Shown here one piece after another: positions 16,619-25,225 of a stretch of 38,164 nucleotides of DNA. The first letter of the stretch is position 1, and every line of letters starts with the position of its first letter. Under the pieces are notes generated by a model. The model was not told the DNA's origin. It saw only the letters and a list, made by a program, of their open reading frames with translations, and did no database searches. Position numbers and translations under genes: made by a program. Source of the stretch: Acidobacteriota bacterium (GTDB taxonomy: Bacteria; Acidobacteriota; Vicinamibacteria; Marinacidobacterales; SMYC01); NCBI GenBank assembly GCA_004356105.1, contig SMYC01000216.1, positions 1 through 38,164 of the forward strand, written 5' to 3'.

Positions 16619-17793
16619 GGCACCTCCTTTTCGAAACGAATCGGAAACGTAACCATACTACGAAATGCTGGTGATGGAAGCCAGTCCAGGGTCTCGATCG
16701 CGAGCTCGTATCTCGGGACAGCACGAAGAAGCTCTTCGCAGAGGATCGTCGTCAAGATGCGGGCAAAACCGGCGCCGATGCAGTAGTGCTTGCCGTGGCC
16801 GAAACCTAGATGCTGCGACGGTTTGCGATCGATGTCGTAGACGTCAGGGTTTTCGAACTGGCGCTCGTCGCGGTTGGCAGCTCCGTAGACGACCATGACT
16901 TTGTCGCCGGCCCGCATCGTCTTTCCGTGGAGCTCGACGTCGCGCGTGAGGGTGCGGCTGAAGCGTTGAGCCGAGGTGTTGTAGCGCAGGGACTCTTCGA
17001 TGGCGTCCGAGACGAGGCCGAGATCCGCCAAAATCCGCGTACGAGCATTCGGAAACGTCAACAAGTTCAACGCGAGGTTTCCGAAAAAGCTCACCGTGGA
17101 CTCGACGCCGGCGGCAAGAAGCGTGCGCGCCGTCATCAGGATCTCCCGCGGGTCGAGACACTTGCCCTCGACCCGGGCTTCTATGAGCCCAGAGATGAGA
17201 TCGTCGCGTGGCTCTTTACGCCTTTCATCGATGACGCCTTGCGTCAGCTCGGTCAGCTTCTCTCGGGCGGCATCGCCTTCCGGGGGGCTCTTGCGTGTGA
17301 TCGGGTCCCGTCTCAGCGAATCGCTCACCCACATCTTGACTTGGACAAGGTTCTCCCGGGGAAGGCCCAAAAGCTCTGCGAGGATGCCCGTCGTCACCGG
17401 GGTCGCGAGCTCATTAATAAGGTCCAGCTCGCCTCGAGGAAGCGCTTCGTCCAGAATTCCCCGTGTCGTTCGGCGGGCGGGCTCCATCACCTTCTCGAGG
17501 TTCGAGTGCAGAAACGCGGCTTGAACGAGCTTTCGCAGCTGATCGTGGCGCGGCGGATCCGTCGTGCCGAGCGTTGCTCCCGCGCGCTGAGGAGAGTCGT
17601 CGATGATATTGCCTTTGGCTGACGAGAACGTTTCGGTGTCGAGCACGGCGGCGGTGATGTCCGCGTAGCGTGACAGCACCCAACAGTTTCCGGGCTCGCT
17701 GAAATAAGCGGGATGATCGTCACGAAGGATTTTATACAGCGGGAAGGGGTCGCTGTTGACTTCGGGAGCGTAAGGGTCGAAAACGAAGGTCAT
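16615..17793 (-). CDS. cytochrome P450
   Basis: A 392-residue soluble bacterial P450. Landmarks: I-helix LLAAGVESTVSF (225-236), where the usual acid-alcohol pair D/E-T is Glu231-Ser232; the ExxR motif EESLR (E267, R270); the meander region with NRDERQFENPDVYDIDR; and the haem loop LGFGHGKHYCIGAGFAR with Cys338 as thiolate. It would hydroxylate or O-demethylate a small organic substrate using electrons from a ferredoxin system, which is not encoded in the window. Its ATG overlaps the LigK-like gene stop (ATGA), so it belongs to the ring-cleavage operon. There it could prepare a methoxylated or mono-hydroxylated aromatic acid for cleavage; this is inference. Confidence 0.95.
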   Translation of the reverse strand: MTFVFDPYAPEVNSDPFPLYKILRDDHPAYFSEPGNCWVLSRYADITAAVLDTETFSSAKGNIIDDSPQRAGATLGTTDPPRHDQLRKLVQAAFLHSNLEKVMEPARRTTRGILDEALPRGELDLINELATPVTTGILAELLGLPRENLVQVKMWVSDSLRRDPITRKSPPEGDAAREKLTELTQGVIDERRKEPRDDLISGLIEARVEGKCLDPREILMTARTLLAAGVESTVSFFGNLALNLLTFPNARTRILADLGLVSDAIEESLRYNTSAQRFSRTLTRDVELHGKTMRAGDKVMVVYGAANRDERQFENPDVYDIDRKPSQHLGFGHGKHYCIGAGFARILTTILCEELLRAVPRYELAIETLDWLPSPAFRSMVTFPIRFEKEVP

Positions 17794-18377
17794 GACAATC
17801 CATAGATGTCGAGGGTTGTCTCTCCCTTGCGCAAGCGCTCCATGATCGCGGCTTCTTTGTCTTCGCGCTCCTGGGACTTGGCGAGCACATCGTCGACGCT
17901 GTCTTTCGGGATGACAACGACACCGTCCGCATCGCCAACGACGAGATCTCCCGGAGCGACGATCACGTCGCCGAAGGGGAGGGATTCATTCAAGGCACCT
18001 GGTCGATCGACGTCCTTCCCCGTGCCGCGAATAGAGAGGCCGCGGGCAAAAACCGGAAACCCGAGCGCCTCGATCTGATCGGCGTCCCGGACCGAACCAT
18101 CGATGACGAGCCCCGCGATCCCGCGCGCCTGCGCAGCCACGGTCATGATCTCGCCCCAATAACCGGCCTCGTAATGACCGCCGACATCGACCACGAGCAC
18201 GTCGCCCGGACTCGTCTTCGAGATCGCGCGATGCAGCCAGAGGTTGTTTTGAGGCGGCGACTTCACCGTAAACGCCGGCCCCGCGGCCGTCATGCCTTTC
18301 GCTATGGGCTTGATGGCCGCGCTCAGAGCTCCGATTTGGCCTGCCGCCTCGTGAAGGGTCGCGCTACCGAAATCCAT
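17790..18377 (-). CDS. RraA/LigK-family protein, probable 4-carboxy-4-hydroxy-2-oxoadipate-type aldolase
   Basis: A 195-residue member of the RraA fold. The opening GSATLHEAAGQIGALSAAIK and TVKSPPQNNLWLHRAI are the pattern of the aldolase branch (LigK/HMG aldolase). The active-site segment is VDVGGHYEAGYWGEIM, AQARGIAGLVIDGSVRD, where the Arg-Asp pair binds substrate and metal, followed by GFPVFARG and PGDLVVGDADGVVVIP. These enzymes split the last intermediate of the 4,5-cleavage route to pyruvate and oxaloacetate. The start lies 3 bases after the preceding RraA gene and the end overlaps the P450 start by 4 bases. Of the three paralogues here it is the most aldolase-like. Confidence 0.88.
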   Translation of the reverse strand: MDFGSATLHEAAGQIGALSAAIKPIAKGMTAAGPAFTVKSPPQNNLWLHRAISKTSPGDVLVVDVGGHYEAGYWGEIMTVAAQARGIAGLVIDGSVRDADQIEALGFPVFARGLSIRGTGKDVDRPGALNESLPFGDVIVAPGDLVVGDADGVVVIPKDSVDDVLAKSQEREDKEAAIMERLRKGETTLDIYGLS

Positions 18378-18380
18378 CAG

Positions 18381-19040
18381 CTACTCGTCCTTCGATTGCA
18401 GCTTGAAGTACTTGTGCTGCCGGCGCGCTTCGTCGAGCCGCATCCCGCCCTCGACCGCTTCGCGAATCTTGACCTCGGCCTTGTCGATCGACCTCGCGAG
18501 ATCGATGACCTCGACTTCTCGATCTTTGGGCACGATCACCACTCCATCGGCGTCCCCGAGAAAGAGATCTCCGGGATGTACCCGAGTGCCGCCGATCGAG
18601 ATGGGGACGCTGAGCGCGTCGAGCTGCACGCGATCCTTGCCGGTGCGCATCGACCAGCCGCGGGTGAAGAGCGGATATTTCAGCTCGAGGCTCCGGCTCA
18701 CGTCGCGGCACACGCCGTCGATGACCGTCCCTGCGATACCGCGCTTGTCGGCGACGAAAGTGAGAATGTCACCCCAGACCGTCATGTCTTGCCGGCCCGC
18801 ATTGTCGATCGCGATGATGTGGCCGGGCGGAACGTCGTCGATGTAATCGCCCACCGTACCGGCTTCGACCGCGACCGGAATCGTGCGCATCGTGAACGCG
18901 CGCCCGCACAGCCGAAAGCTCAAGTCGAGCGGTTTGATGCCGAGACACTGTCCTGGGATCCCGAGCCGATCCAGAGCATCGCTAATGGTCGTCGTGGATT
19001 GCTCCTTGAGTTGTCGCAGCGCTTCATCCATTGTTGGCAT
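18381..19040 (-). CDS. RraA-family protein (second paralogue)
   Basis: A 219-residue RraA-fold protein. It begins with a helix TTTISDALDRLGIPGQC, followed by IKPLDLSFRLCGRAFTMRTI, the metal/substrate site VWGDILTFVADKRGIAGT and VIDGVCRD, then PLFTRGWSMRTGKDRV and PGDLFLGDADGVVIVPKD. The SDALD start helix separates it from the LigK-like neighbour and places it near the dlpA/DUF-type RraA-like enzymes, often annotated as dimethylmenaquinone methyltransferase in error. A role as a second aldolase or a decarboxylase acting on a related keto acid is likely from context. Its first 17 bases overlap the end of the upstream RraA gene. Confidence 0.88.
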   Translation of the reverse strand: MPTMDEALRQLKEQSTTTISDALDRLGIPGQCLGIKPLDLSFRLCGRAFTMRTIPVAVEAGTVGDYIDDVPPGHIIAIDNAGRQDMTVWGDILTFVADKRGIAGTVIDGVCRDVSRSLELKYPLFTRGWSMRTGKDRVQLDALSVPISIGGTRVHPGDLFLGDADGVVIVPKDREVEVIDLARSIDKAEVKIREAVEGGMRLDEARRQHKYFKLQSKDE

Positions 19041-19692
19041 CCTTACCGTTTCCTAACATCTTCTCGTAATCGCCTCCCATCACTTGGCTGACCGGTTTGC
19101 CGCCTTGGACCGCTTTCGCCATCGCCGCTTCACGCGCCGCAATGGCTTCCGCCGCTTCGAGCACGGCCTCTTCTTTCGACGCGCTTACGAACACCACACC
19201 GCTGGAATCGGCGAGCACGAGATCGCCGGGACGCACATCGACGCCGCCAATGGTGACCGGCACGTTCCAATCTTTCTCCACGATCCGCCCGCGAGCCGTA
19301 GACGGCGTCGCCGCGCGCGCAAAAACGGGATAGCCTAGCTCGCGGCTTTCGTCGATATCACGCGCGAGCCCATCGACGATGGTGCCGGAAATGCCTCTGG
19401 CCTTAGCGGCGGTCGACAAGATGCCGCCCCATCCGGCGCAGTCGTCCCGCGAATGATGCTCGACCACGATAACGTCCCCCGCCCGCGCCGCTTCGACGGC
19501 GGCGGTGCAAAGATGACGCTTCGCGGGCGTGGCATCGGCCGTAACGAGCTTGACAGTCACGACCCGGCCCGCGATTTTTGCCGGGCCGGTGAGTGGTGCG
19601 AGGCCGTTCACCGTGCCGGAGACGCCGAGCTTGTCGAGCGCGTCGGAGACCGCGCACGCGTCGAGCCGTCCCAACCGCTCGACCGCGCTCAT
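19024..19692 (-). CDS. RraA-family protein (first paralogue)
   Basis: A 222-residue RraA-fold protein with the helix ACAVSDALDKLGVSGTVNGL, active-site segment CAGWGGILSTAAKARGISGT and IVDGLARD, then GYPVFARAATPSTARGRI and PGDLVLADSSGVVFVSA. In the WGE position of the other two paralogues it has WGG, so one acidic residue near the active site is lost; it may have a different reaction or regulate the others. The ATG at 19692 overlaps the dioxygenase stop (ATGA), which decides this start over the longer in-frame ATG at 19764. It is followed by an overlap with the second paralogue. Confidence 0.87.
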   Translation of the reverse strand: MSAVERLGRLDACAVSDALDKLGVSGTVNGLAPLTGPAKIAGRVVTVKLVTADATPAKRHLCTAAVEAARAGDVIVVEHHSRDDCAGWGGILSTAAKARGISGTIVDGLARDIDESRELGYPVFARAATPSTARGRIVEKDWNVPVTIGGVDVRPGDLVLADSSGVVFVSASKEEAVLEAAEAIAAREAAMAKAVQGGKPVSQVMGGDYEKMLGNGKDANNG

Positions 19693-20675
19693 TTCCACAC
19701 CCCGAAACCACAACCGGTCCCGGTGCCGGCGAGCGTTCGATAGGCGGGCATATAGGCATACCAATCCGAGCTCAAATGTTCTGTCGCACCGTACATAGCG
19801 ATCCAGTTACGAATCTCGGACGTCCCCGAGTTGAGTTTGACCGTTTCGAGCGACGTGAGCTTTTCGGTGTCACGGGATACGAGCGCCTCGAGCACGGATC
19901 GGTCCAAGTCCTGATTGATGACGAAGTGGCTGAGACCTCCCGACGCGACGAAGACGACGCGAGCGTCGCTCTCCCAGCTCTCGACGGCTTCTCGCATTTT
20001 CTGGCCAAGCCGAAAGCAGCGCCGCGGCGTCGGCTGATTGGGAGGATAGTAAGTGTTCAAGAACACGGGGACGACGGGCACAGGGCGCCGGCGCAGTAAT
20101 CGCGAATGGACAAAGGCGAACGCGTGGCCTTCGCCCCTGCCTTCCGGGAGTGCGGTCGACTGGGCGATATCGAAGTCGTTCGCCACCAAGTGCTCGATGA
20201 TATGCCGCGCCAGAGCGGCGTCGACGGGCGCCGTCTCGTCGCCACCCTGGCCGTAATATTTCGCGAGCGCCGTCGCCCACCATTCAGGCTCGCCCGGTTT
20301 GGGGTGGCGCTCCTTGTTGAGGATACTCTTTCCCCAGTAAATGAGGATCGCCGGAAGGTTCTCGATCTGGAAGAGCTCTTTTTGGTCGTCGCCAATGATG
20401 ACCACGGCGTCGGGCTCGGCTTGGGTGATAGCGTCGGCGAGGCGGTCGAGATGCTCTTGACATGCGTCGTAGGTTTTCTCGATGGCGGCAGGCTCGAGAG
20501 CTGCGGCGACCTCGGGCCCAGCCGCCTTCACGAGATCGTCGAAGTCGGCGCGTTGGCCGTCGTGGTCGAGGAGCTCCATCTTGCGGTCCCGCGTCTCGTA
20601 ACGCGGCCAGTCCTGCGGCTCTGTATAGAGCATCGGTGTGTGAGACGTGCCCACGGCGAGAACTATCTTCGCCAT
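19689..20675 (-). CDS. LigB-family extradiol ring-cleavage dioxygenase
   Basis: A 328-residue class III extradiol dioxygenase, the catalytic (beta) subunit type of protocatechuate or gallate 4,5-dioxygenase. These Fe(II) enzymes open a catechol ring next to the hydroxyls. Visible: LAVGTSHTPM with the iron ligand His12, the catalytic-base region GEGHAFAFVH (His184, His190) and VASGGLSHFVINQDLDR. At the place of the second iron histidine in LigB (the NDH segment) this protein has IIGDDQKELF (94-102), so the metal site may use a different ligand. No separate LigA-like subunit is seen. It lies 4 bases after the LigJ-like gene and overlaps the next gene. Confidence 0.9.
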   Translation of the reverse strand: MAKIVLAVGTSHTPMLYTEPQDWPRYETRDRKMELLDHDGQRADFDDLVKAAGPEVAAALEPAAIEKTYDACQEHLDRLADAITQAEPDAVVIIGDDQKELFQIENLPAILIYWGKSILNKERHPKPGEPEWWATALAKYYGQGGDETAPVDAALARHIIEHLVANDFDIAQSTALPEGRGEGHAFAFVHSRLLRRRPVPVVPVFLNTYYPPNQPTPRRCFRLGQKMREAVESWESDARVVFVASGGLSHFVINQDLDRSVLEALVSRDTEKLTSLETVKLNSGTSEIRNWIAMYGATEHLSSDWYAYMPAYRTLAGTGTGCGFGVWK

Positions 20676-20679
20676 GAGA

Positions 20680-21678
20680 CTAGATGCGCGTGTAGACCGC
20701 GCGCGCGTTCTTCTCGAAGATGCGTTCGCGGTCTTCCGCGCTCAGCCAGTCGATACTTTCGATGACCGGCTTCAAATCGTCGAGCTCGCGACCGGTGCGG
20801 GGGTCGGGCGCCGAGCCGCTCCCGGGCTTCTCTGTCCCGAAGAGCACGCGGTCCGACCCCACGAGCCGCACGAGCAGCTCGATCGAGTCCTTGTGATAGA
20901 TGCAAGAATCGAAATAAAGCCGGCGCATGCTGTCGTGAAAGTGCTCCTGAAGCGGCCGGTTCTTGCTGAAAAGTGGATGGACGCTCTCCGCGACCCAGCG
21001 CCCGACCTGATAGGGAACCGAGCCCCCGCCGTGGCTAATGACGAGCTTCAGCTTCGGGAAATCGATAAAGACACTCGAGCGCAGTACGCCAAGAACAGCG
21101 ATGCTCTCCTCGGTGATGAAGTGCGCGCTGTAATCCTCCCTCTCGTTGCGACAAGCCGTCGAGTGCACGAGTGCCGGAACGTCGTTTTTCTCGAGCCACT
21201 CGTAGAGCGGATACCACCATTCATCCCCGAGATGCGGCGTGCCATTCATGCCCTCGCTAGGGTCGGGGTTGAGCAACACCCCGACAAAGCCCCGATCGTT
21301 GATGGAGCGATCCGCCTCTTCGATCCAGTCTTTGGGCGTCGTCCCAGGCCCCTCGGGAAGCCCCGCCACGCCTCGGAACCGGTCCGGATGCATGTTGCAG
21401 ATCTTCTCGATCGCACCGTTCACGAGCCCGATCCACTGAAAGACCATCGAAGCGGGCTCTTCACCGTGGAAGGATTGAAACGGGCGAGGGGAGATGAGCT
21501 GCATGTCGGTGCCCACGCGGTCCATGATGGCAAGAAGCCGCTTGTTCTGCTTCTCATAAGCTTCGTCGGGAATGTCAGGAACCGCCCAACCATGGGCCCC
21601 GCGGCTTGCCATCAAGCGATTCATGAAGGCGTAGAGCTCAGGCGGCGCAAGAAGGTGCGAGTGAGAATCGATGACCAT
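20680..21678 (-). CDS. amidohydrolase-2 family hydratase/decarboxylase, LigJ-like
   Basis: A 332-residue TIM-barrel metallo-enzyme of the ACMSD-like amidohydrolase-2 group. Zinc site residues: the opening VIDSHSHLLAPPELY, then LVHSTAC, KLVISHGGGSVPYQVGRW, and the late aspartate/glutamate segment VLFGTEKPGSG. The insert APDPRTGRELDDLKPVIESI after the last metal motif is the hallmark of 4-oxalomesaconate hydratase (LigJ), which adds water in the 4,5-cleavage pathway; decarboxylases of the same group lack it. It is the first gene of the minus-strand operon, so the promoter should lie in 21679-21755. Assignment as hydratase is from motif and context. Confidence 0.85.
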   Translation of the reverse strand: MVIDSHSHLLAPPELYAFMNRLMASRGAHGWAVPDIPDEAYEKQNKRLLAIMDRVGTDMQLISPRPFQSFHGEEPASMVFQWIGLVNGAIEKICNMHPDRFRGVAGLPEGPGTTPKDWIEEADRSINDRGFVGVLLNPDPSEGMNGTPHLGDEWWYPLYEWLEKNDVPALVHSTACRNEREDYSAHFITEESIAVLGVLRSSVFIDFPKLKLVISHGGGSVPYQVGRWVAESVHPLFSKNRPLQEHFHDSMRRLYFDSCIYHKDSIELLVRLVGSDRVLFGTEKPGSGSAPDPRTGRELDDLKPVIESIDWLSAEDRERIFEKNARAVYTRI

Positions 21679-21754
21679 AGCGCCCGGAGATTAACACACT
21701 CAAGAGCGCTAGATTTCGAGGCGCGCGTCACGCAAAACCATCGTCCGATCGACG

Positions 21755-22054
21755 CTACGCATCCATCACGTCCTTGCCAAAATCACTCTCAGCCATATCG
21801 TCAACGCGCGCGGTGCAGCGTCGTCCATCAGGGCTGACATAGTGCATTGCCCACCACTCAGACAGGTGGAGCACTTCGACGCAATAAGTGAACATCGATT
21901 TTGCCGCGTGGCGCGCATATAGCCGACGCTGGTCCACTTCGCCAATGTGTGCCACCAGCTCGACCTCGACGGAGCGCGAGCTGTTCAAGAGCTCCGACAG
22001 CCGTCGAATTAAATCGTCGTCTGAGATCGCATCGAACTTGAATTTGTTTGCCAT
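21755..22054 (-). pseudogene. DUF222-type HNH endonuclease, internally deleted
   Basis: The first ~65 residues (SDDDLIRRLSELLNSSRSVE, then LVAHIGEVDQRRLYARHAAK and FTYCVEVLHLSE) are the conserved N-terminus of a family of HNH nucleases of about 250-400 residues. Directly after LHLSE the sequence reads MHYVSPDGRRCTAR, which is the first part of the HNH domain itself. The ~200 residues between are missing, and the frame ends at 1755-21757 equivalent (21755) before the HNH histidines. So the two ends are joined by an in-frame deletion and the nuclease is dead. The upstream TTGACA-containing region (22160-22230) is probably its old promoter. Confidence 0.7.
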
Positions 22055-22319
22055 GCTTCTTTATACACCCTGTTTTCTTGACGTCGTGTAGCGGTTCATA
22101 GTCGGCGACCGAGAGCCAGATGACGTCCGAAACTCTTTTTGCTATCGGGCGTGACTGTCCGCGACACAACATCCACGATCCCGGTCGCAAATTTGCGCAA
22201 GTGGCTCGAAAAAAGCTGTCAAGCGAAATTTGTTTTTGGGGGGGGCGCGTGCCTCCCACGTCCTTGGTCTGTCGTTTTGACCGGGGACGAGGGAGGACTA
22301 CAATTCACTCGCCATCACC

Positions 22320-24914
22320 ATGTCCTTAGATCCGAAGACGAAGCTCGCCGAATATGAAATCGTCGCCGCGATTGGAGCGGGCGGCATGGGGGAGGTCTAC
22401 CGCGCACGCGACACGAAGCTCCAGCGCGACGTAGCCATCAAAGTTCTTCCCGACTTGTTTGCGCGCGACGCCGAGCGACTGGCTCGGTTCGAGCGCGAAG
22501 CCAAGCTCCTCGCTGCCTTGAACCATCCGGGCATCGCGACCATCCATGGTTTCGAAAAATTTGACGGCATACACTTTCTCGTCATGGAGCTCGTGGAAGG
22601 GGAGACGCTCGCCGAGCGTATCGCGCGCGGACCGATTCCTCTGGACGAGGCCGTCGAGCTCTTTACCCAGATCGCTGAGGCTCTCGACGCCGCGCACGAG
22701 AAAGGCATCGTGCACCGTGACTTGAAGCCAGCGAACATCAAGATCACGCCGGAGGGTAGAGTCAAGATCCTCGACTTTGGGCTGGCGAAGGTTTTTCAAG
22801 AAGACGCGCCGGCCGACGATGCCTCGACGCGCGTTCGCCCTTCGGGCTTCGGCGAGGCAGGGACAGAGCTCGGTGCGATCCTTGGGACGGCGTCCTATAT
22901 GAGCCCCGAACAGGCGCGCGGAAAGACCGTCGACAAGAAGACCGACGTCTGGGCCTTCGGCTGCTGTCTCTATGAGGCACTCACTGGAAGAAAGGTCTTC
23001 CACGGCGAGACGGCCACCGACACGATGGCGAAGGTCGTTCAGAACGAGCCCGACTGGGAAAATGTTTCTCCCGTGGCCGTTCGCTTGCTGAAGCGGTGCC
23101 TGAGCAAACCAACTCGCGACCGACTCCACGACATCGCGGACGTTCGCATCGAGCTCGTCAGCATCGTGGCGCCACCTGCCGATGCCTTCGATGAAAAACC
23201 CGTTGCGCGTCATCGCTGGTCCGTCCTCGTGATGGTGGGCGCCATGGGCATCGCCGCCGGCGCGCTGCTCTCGCGGCACGAACCCTCGCCAGAAGTCGTC
23301 GAGCGACGCCTTCACATGACGCTCGGCGATGTCCGTATCGATGGCGCCCCAGTTCTGTCACCGGACGGATCGGTCATCGTGTTCCGAGCTGACGACCGCT
23401 ACTTCATGCGCCGGCTCGACGAGGAACGAGCCGAGCCCCTGTCGACCAGGAGTTCCGTGAGTTGGACAGAGCCTTTCTTTTCGCCGGATGGGAAGTGGAT
23501 TGGAATCAATGACGCCGCGCACCTCTTCAAAATCTCCATCGATGGCGGACCTCCCTCCCTGCTTGCACAAGTTGGAAACGGGATGGGGACCTGGGGAGAT
23601 GACGGATACCTTTACTATTCGGTGCGCGGCGGCCAGGGGATTTATCGCGTGTCCGCTGAAGGCGGCGAGCCGGAAGAAGTGACGCGTCCCGATGTGGGCA
23701 CGCACATCCAGCCCGAGGTGCTTCCTGGCAGCAAAGCGCTCCTATACGTTGTTTTCGGGGCCGAGAATCAGCCGACATATGTCGAAGTGCTCTCGATCGA
23801 GAGCGGAGAGCGGAAGACGGTGTTGTTCAACGCCACGACGCCTCGTTACGCGCCCACCGGACATCTCGTCTTCGAGCGGGACGGAGCTCTGATGGCGGCG
23901 CTCTTCGATCCGCGCTCGCTCGAGATCAAGGGTGATCCAATAACCGTCGAAGAAGGCATAGCGGGCGTGGACGCCTTCTACGGCCACGTAGGTGCTTTCT
24001 CGTTTTCTGGAAACGGCCTCCTCGCTTACCGTGAGGGCGGCTCGAGGGCGGCTCGTGAGCTCGTCTGGGTCGATCGGAACGGAGCTGTCGAGTCCGTGGG
24101 ACTCCCGCCAGGAGAATACGGCAATCCCACCCTTTCACCGGACGCCCGCTCGGTCGCCGTGGAGCAATCGGGACAAATATGGATCTACGAGCTCGCTCGC
24201 AAAACGCGCACGCGGTTGACGAGCAGTTTCGCTTCTACGGGCGCGGTCTGGACGCCGGACAGTCGTCGCATCGTTTTTTCTGCCGACCAAGGCGGCACGC
24301 CGAACCTGTTCTGGCGACCCGTGGATGGGAGCGGTCCCCCGGAGTCTCTGACAGAAAGCAGCTTTGTTCAGTATCCGAACAATGTTTCTAACGATGGACG
24401 TCTCGTCTTCTTCCAAACCGATGAGCACGGCACCGGCAATATATGGACGCTGGATCTAAACAGCGATGTCGCGCCTGAGCCTTTTCTCACGTCACCCGAC
24501 TACGGGGATTTCTGGGGACAACTCTCTCCGGATGGGCAGTGGATGGTTTATGTGTCGGAAGAGACGGGCCAGTCGGAAGTTTACATCCGTCCCTTTCCCG
24601 GACGCGGAACACGCTATCCTGTCTCGGTCGACGGTGGCTCGACACCGCGCTGGTCACGCGACGGCGCCGAAGTCTATTACTGGATCAGCGATCGCATGAT
24701 GGTCGTCGAGGTACAGACCGGCGCCGAGCTCACCGCCTCCGCTCCCCGTGAGCTCTTCCGAGGCACCTATCCTCACTCGGGCAACTTCTACGACGTCGCT
24801 CCGGATGGCCGCTTTCTCATGATTCGCGACGTGGGACAAACAGAGTATCCCTCCGAGATCGTCCTCGTCGAAGGCTGGTTCGAAAAATTGAAGCGCCTCG
24901 TCCCCGCGAGCTGA
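22320..24914 (+). CDS. membrane Ser/Thr protein kinase with PD40/WD40-like propeller
   Basis: An 864-residue PASTA-less bacterial Hanks-type kinase. Residues 12-280 are the kinase domain: glycine loop [12 protein letters not shown], Lys41, Glu60, catalytic [10 protein letters not shown] (Asp134), LDFGLAK (Asp152) and [10 protein letters not shown]. One transmembrane helix (about 301-317) follows. The outer part (330-850) is a beta-propeller of TolB/PD40-type repeats ([60 protein letters not shown]). It should sense something outside the membrane and phosphorylate cytoplasmic targets. The ATG has no clear ribosome site; a run of 8 G lies ~70 bases upstream. The gene ends 10 bases before a perfect palindrome. 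Degenerate copies of its 3' end occur at 26.4 and 28.6 kb. Confidence 0.93.
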   Translation: MSLDPKTKLAEYEIVAAIGAGGMGEVYRARDTKLQRDVAIKVLPDLFARDAERLARFEREAKLLAALNHPGIATIHGFEKFDGIHFLVMELVEGETLAERIARGPIPLDEAVELFTQIAEALDAAHEKGIVHRDLKPANIKITPEGRVKILDFGLAKVFQEDAPADDASTRVRPSGFGEAGTELGAILGTASYMSPEQARGKTVDKKTDVWAFGCCLYEALTGRKVFHGETATDTMAKVVQNEPDWENVSPVAVRLLKRCLSKPTRDRLHDIADVRIELVSIVAPPADAFDEKPVARHRWSVLVMVGAMGIAAGALLSRHEPSPEVVERRLHMTLGDVRIDGAPVLSPDGSVIVFRADDRYFMRRLDEERAEPLSTRSSVSWTEPFFSPDGKWIGINDAAHLFKISIDGGPPSLLAQVGNGMGTWGDDGYLYYSVRGGQGIYRVSAEGGEPEEVTRPDVGTHIQPEVLPGSKALLYVVFGAENQPTYVEVLSIESGERKTVLFNATTPRYAPTGHLVFERDGALMAALFDPRSLEIKGDPITVEEGIAGVDAFYGHVGAFSFSGNGLLAYREGGSRAARELVWVDRNGAVESVGLPPGEYGNPTLSPDARSVAVEQSGQIWIYELARKTRTRLTSSFASTGAVWTPDSRRIVFSADQGGTPNLFWRPVDGSGPPESLTESSFVQYPNNVSNDGRLVFFQTDEHGTGNIWTLDLNSDVAPEPFLTSPDYGDFWGQLSPDGQWMVYVSEETGQSEVYIRPFPGRGTRYPVSVDGGSTPRWSRDGAEVYYWISDRMMVVEVQTGAELTASAPRELFRGTYPHSGNFYDVAPDGRFLMIRDVGQTEYPSEIVLVEGWFEKLKRLVPAS

Positions 24915-24924
24915 ACGACCTATC

Positions 24925-24944
24925 GACTCCGTCCGGACGGAGTC
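24925..24944. terminator. perfect 20-bp palindrome after the kinase gene
   Basis: A 10-base arm (GACTCCGTCC) directly followed by its exact complement. With no loop and no T-run it can be either a terminator-like cruciform or a protein-binding dyad. A copy with two substitutions follows the relic kinase 3' end at 28772-28791, so it belongs to the kinase's downstream region. Confidence 0.5.
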
Positions 24945-24947
24945 GCT

Positions 24948-25225
24948 ATGCCGAGTCAGGAACCGAACGTAGCGAGACCGCGATCAGTCGAACGATTCGA
25001 TTTCCTGAGAGGCTTCGAGCACGAATAGGCGCTGACGCAAAAAGGTGTGGCCGAAGTTTCGAGGGGCAAGTGCTGGCCTTGCTGAGGCGGCACTATGGGG
25101 AGGATGTTGACATATCTCCTACCCCATCAGAGGTTCTGAACCTCGCTGTGGCCAGCCTGGCAGGAATCCCGAAGACCGAAAGCCGAAGGCTCACGAGAAA
25201 ACTCTCCGAGGAGGCGGGTGATTGA
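24948..25225 (+). pseudogene. RHH/Arc-like antitoxin, frameshifted near its start
   Basis: The frame ending at the TGA 25223-25225 codes for a convincing ~85-residue antitoxin: AISRTIRFPERLRARIGADA, KRCGRSFEGQVLALLRRHYG, and a C-terminal tail IPKTESRRLTRKLSEEAGD. This is a ribbon-helix-helix DNA-binding start followed by a toxin-binding tail. The frame has no ATG/GTG/TTG before the RHH region. The only nearby ATG (24948) lies in another frame that ends after 26 codons; loss of one base around 24951 would connect them. Either the antitoxin is broken, or only a short form from the GTG at 25070 is made. The stop overlaps the PIN toxin start. Confidence 0.65.

Noticed and set aside
20106..20765. 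Plus-strand ORF (219 codons) across the dioxygenase/hydratase junction
   Set aside because: It runs antisense to two overlapping operon genes with clear enzyme motifs.
22236..22243. Run of eight G upstream of the intact kinase as a phase-variation switch
   Set aside because: It lies outside any supported reading frame and outside a visible promoter spacer; a single tract is weak evidence.
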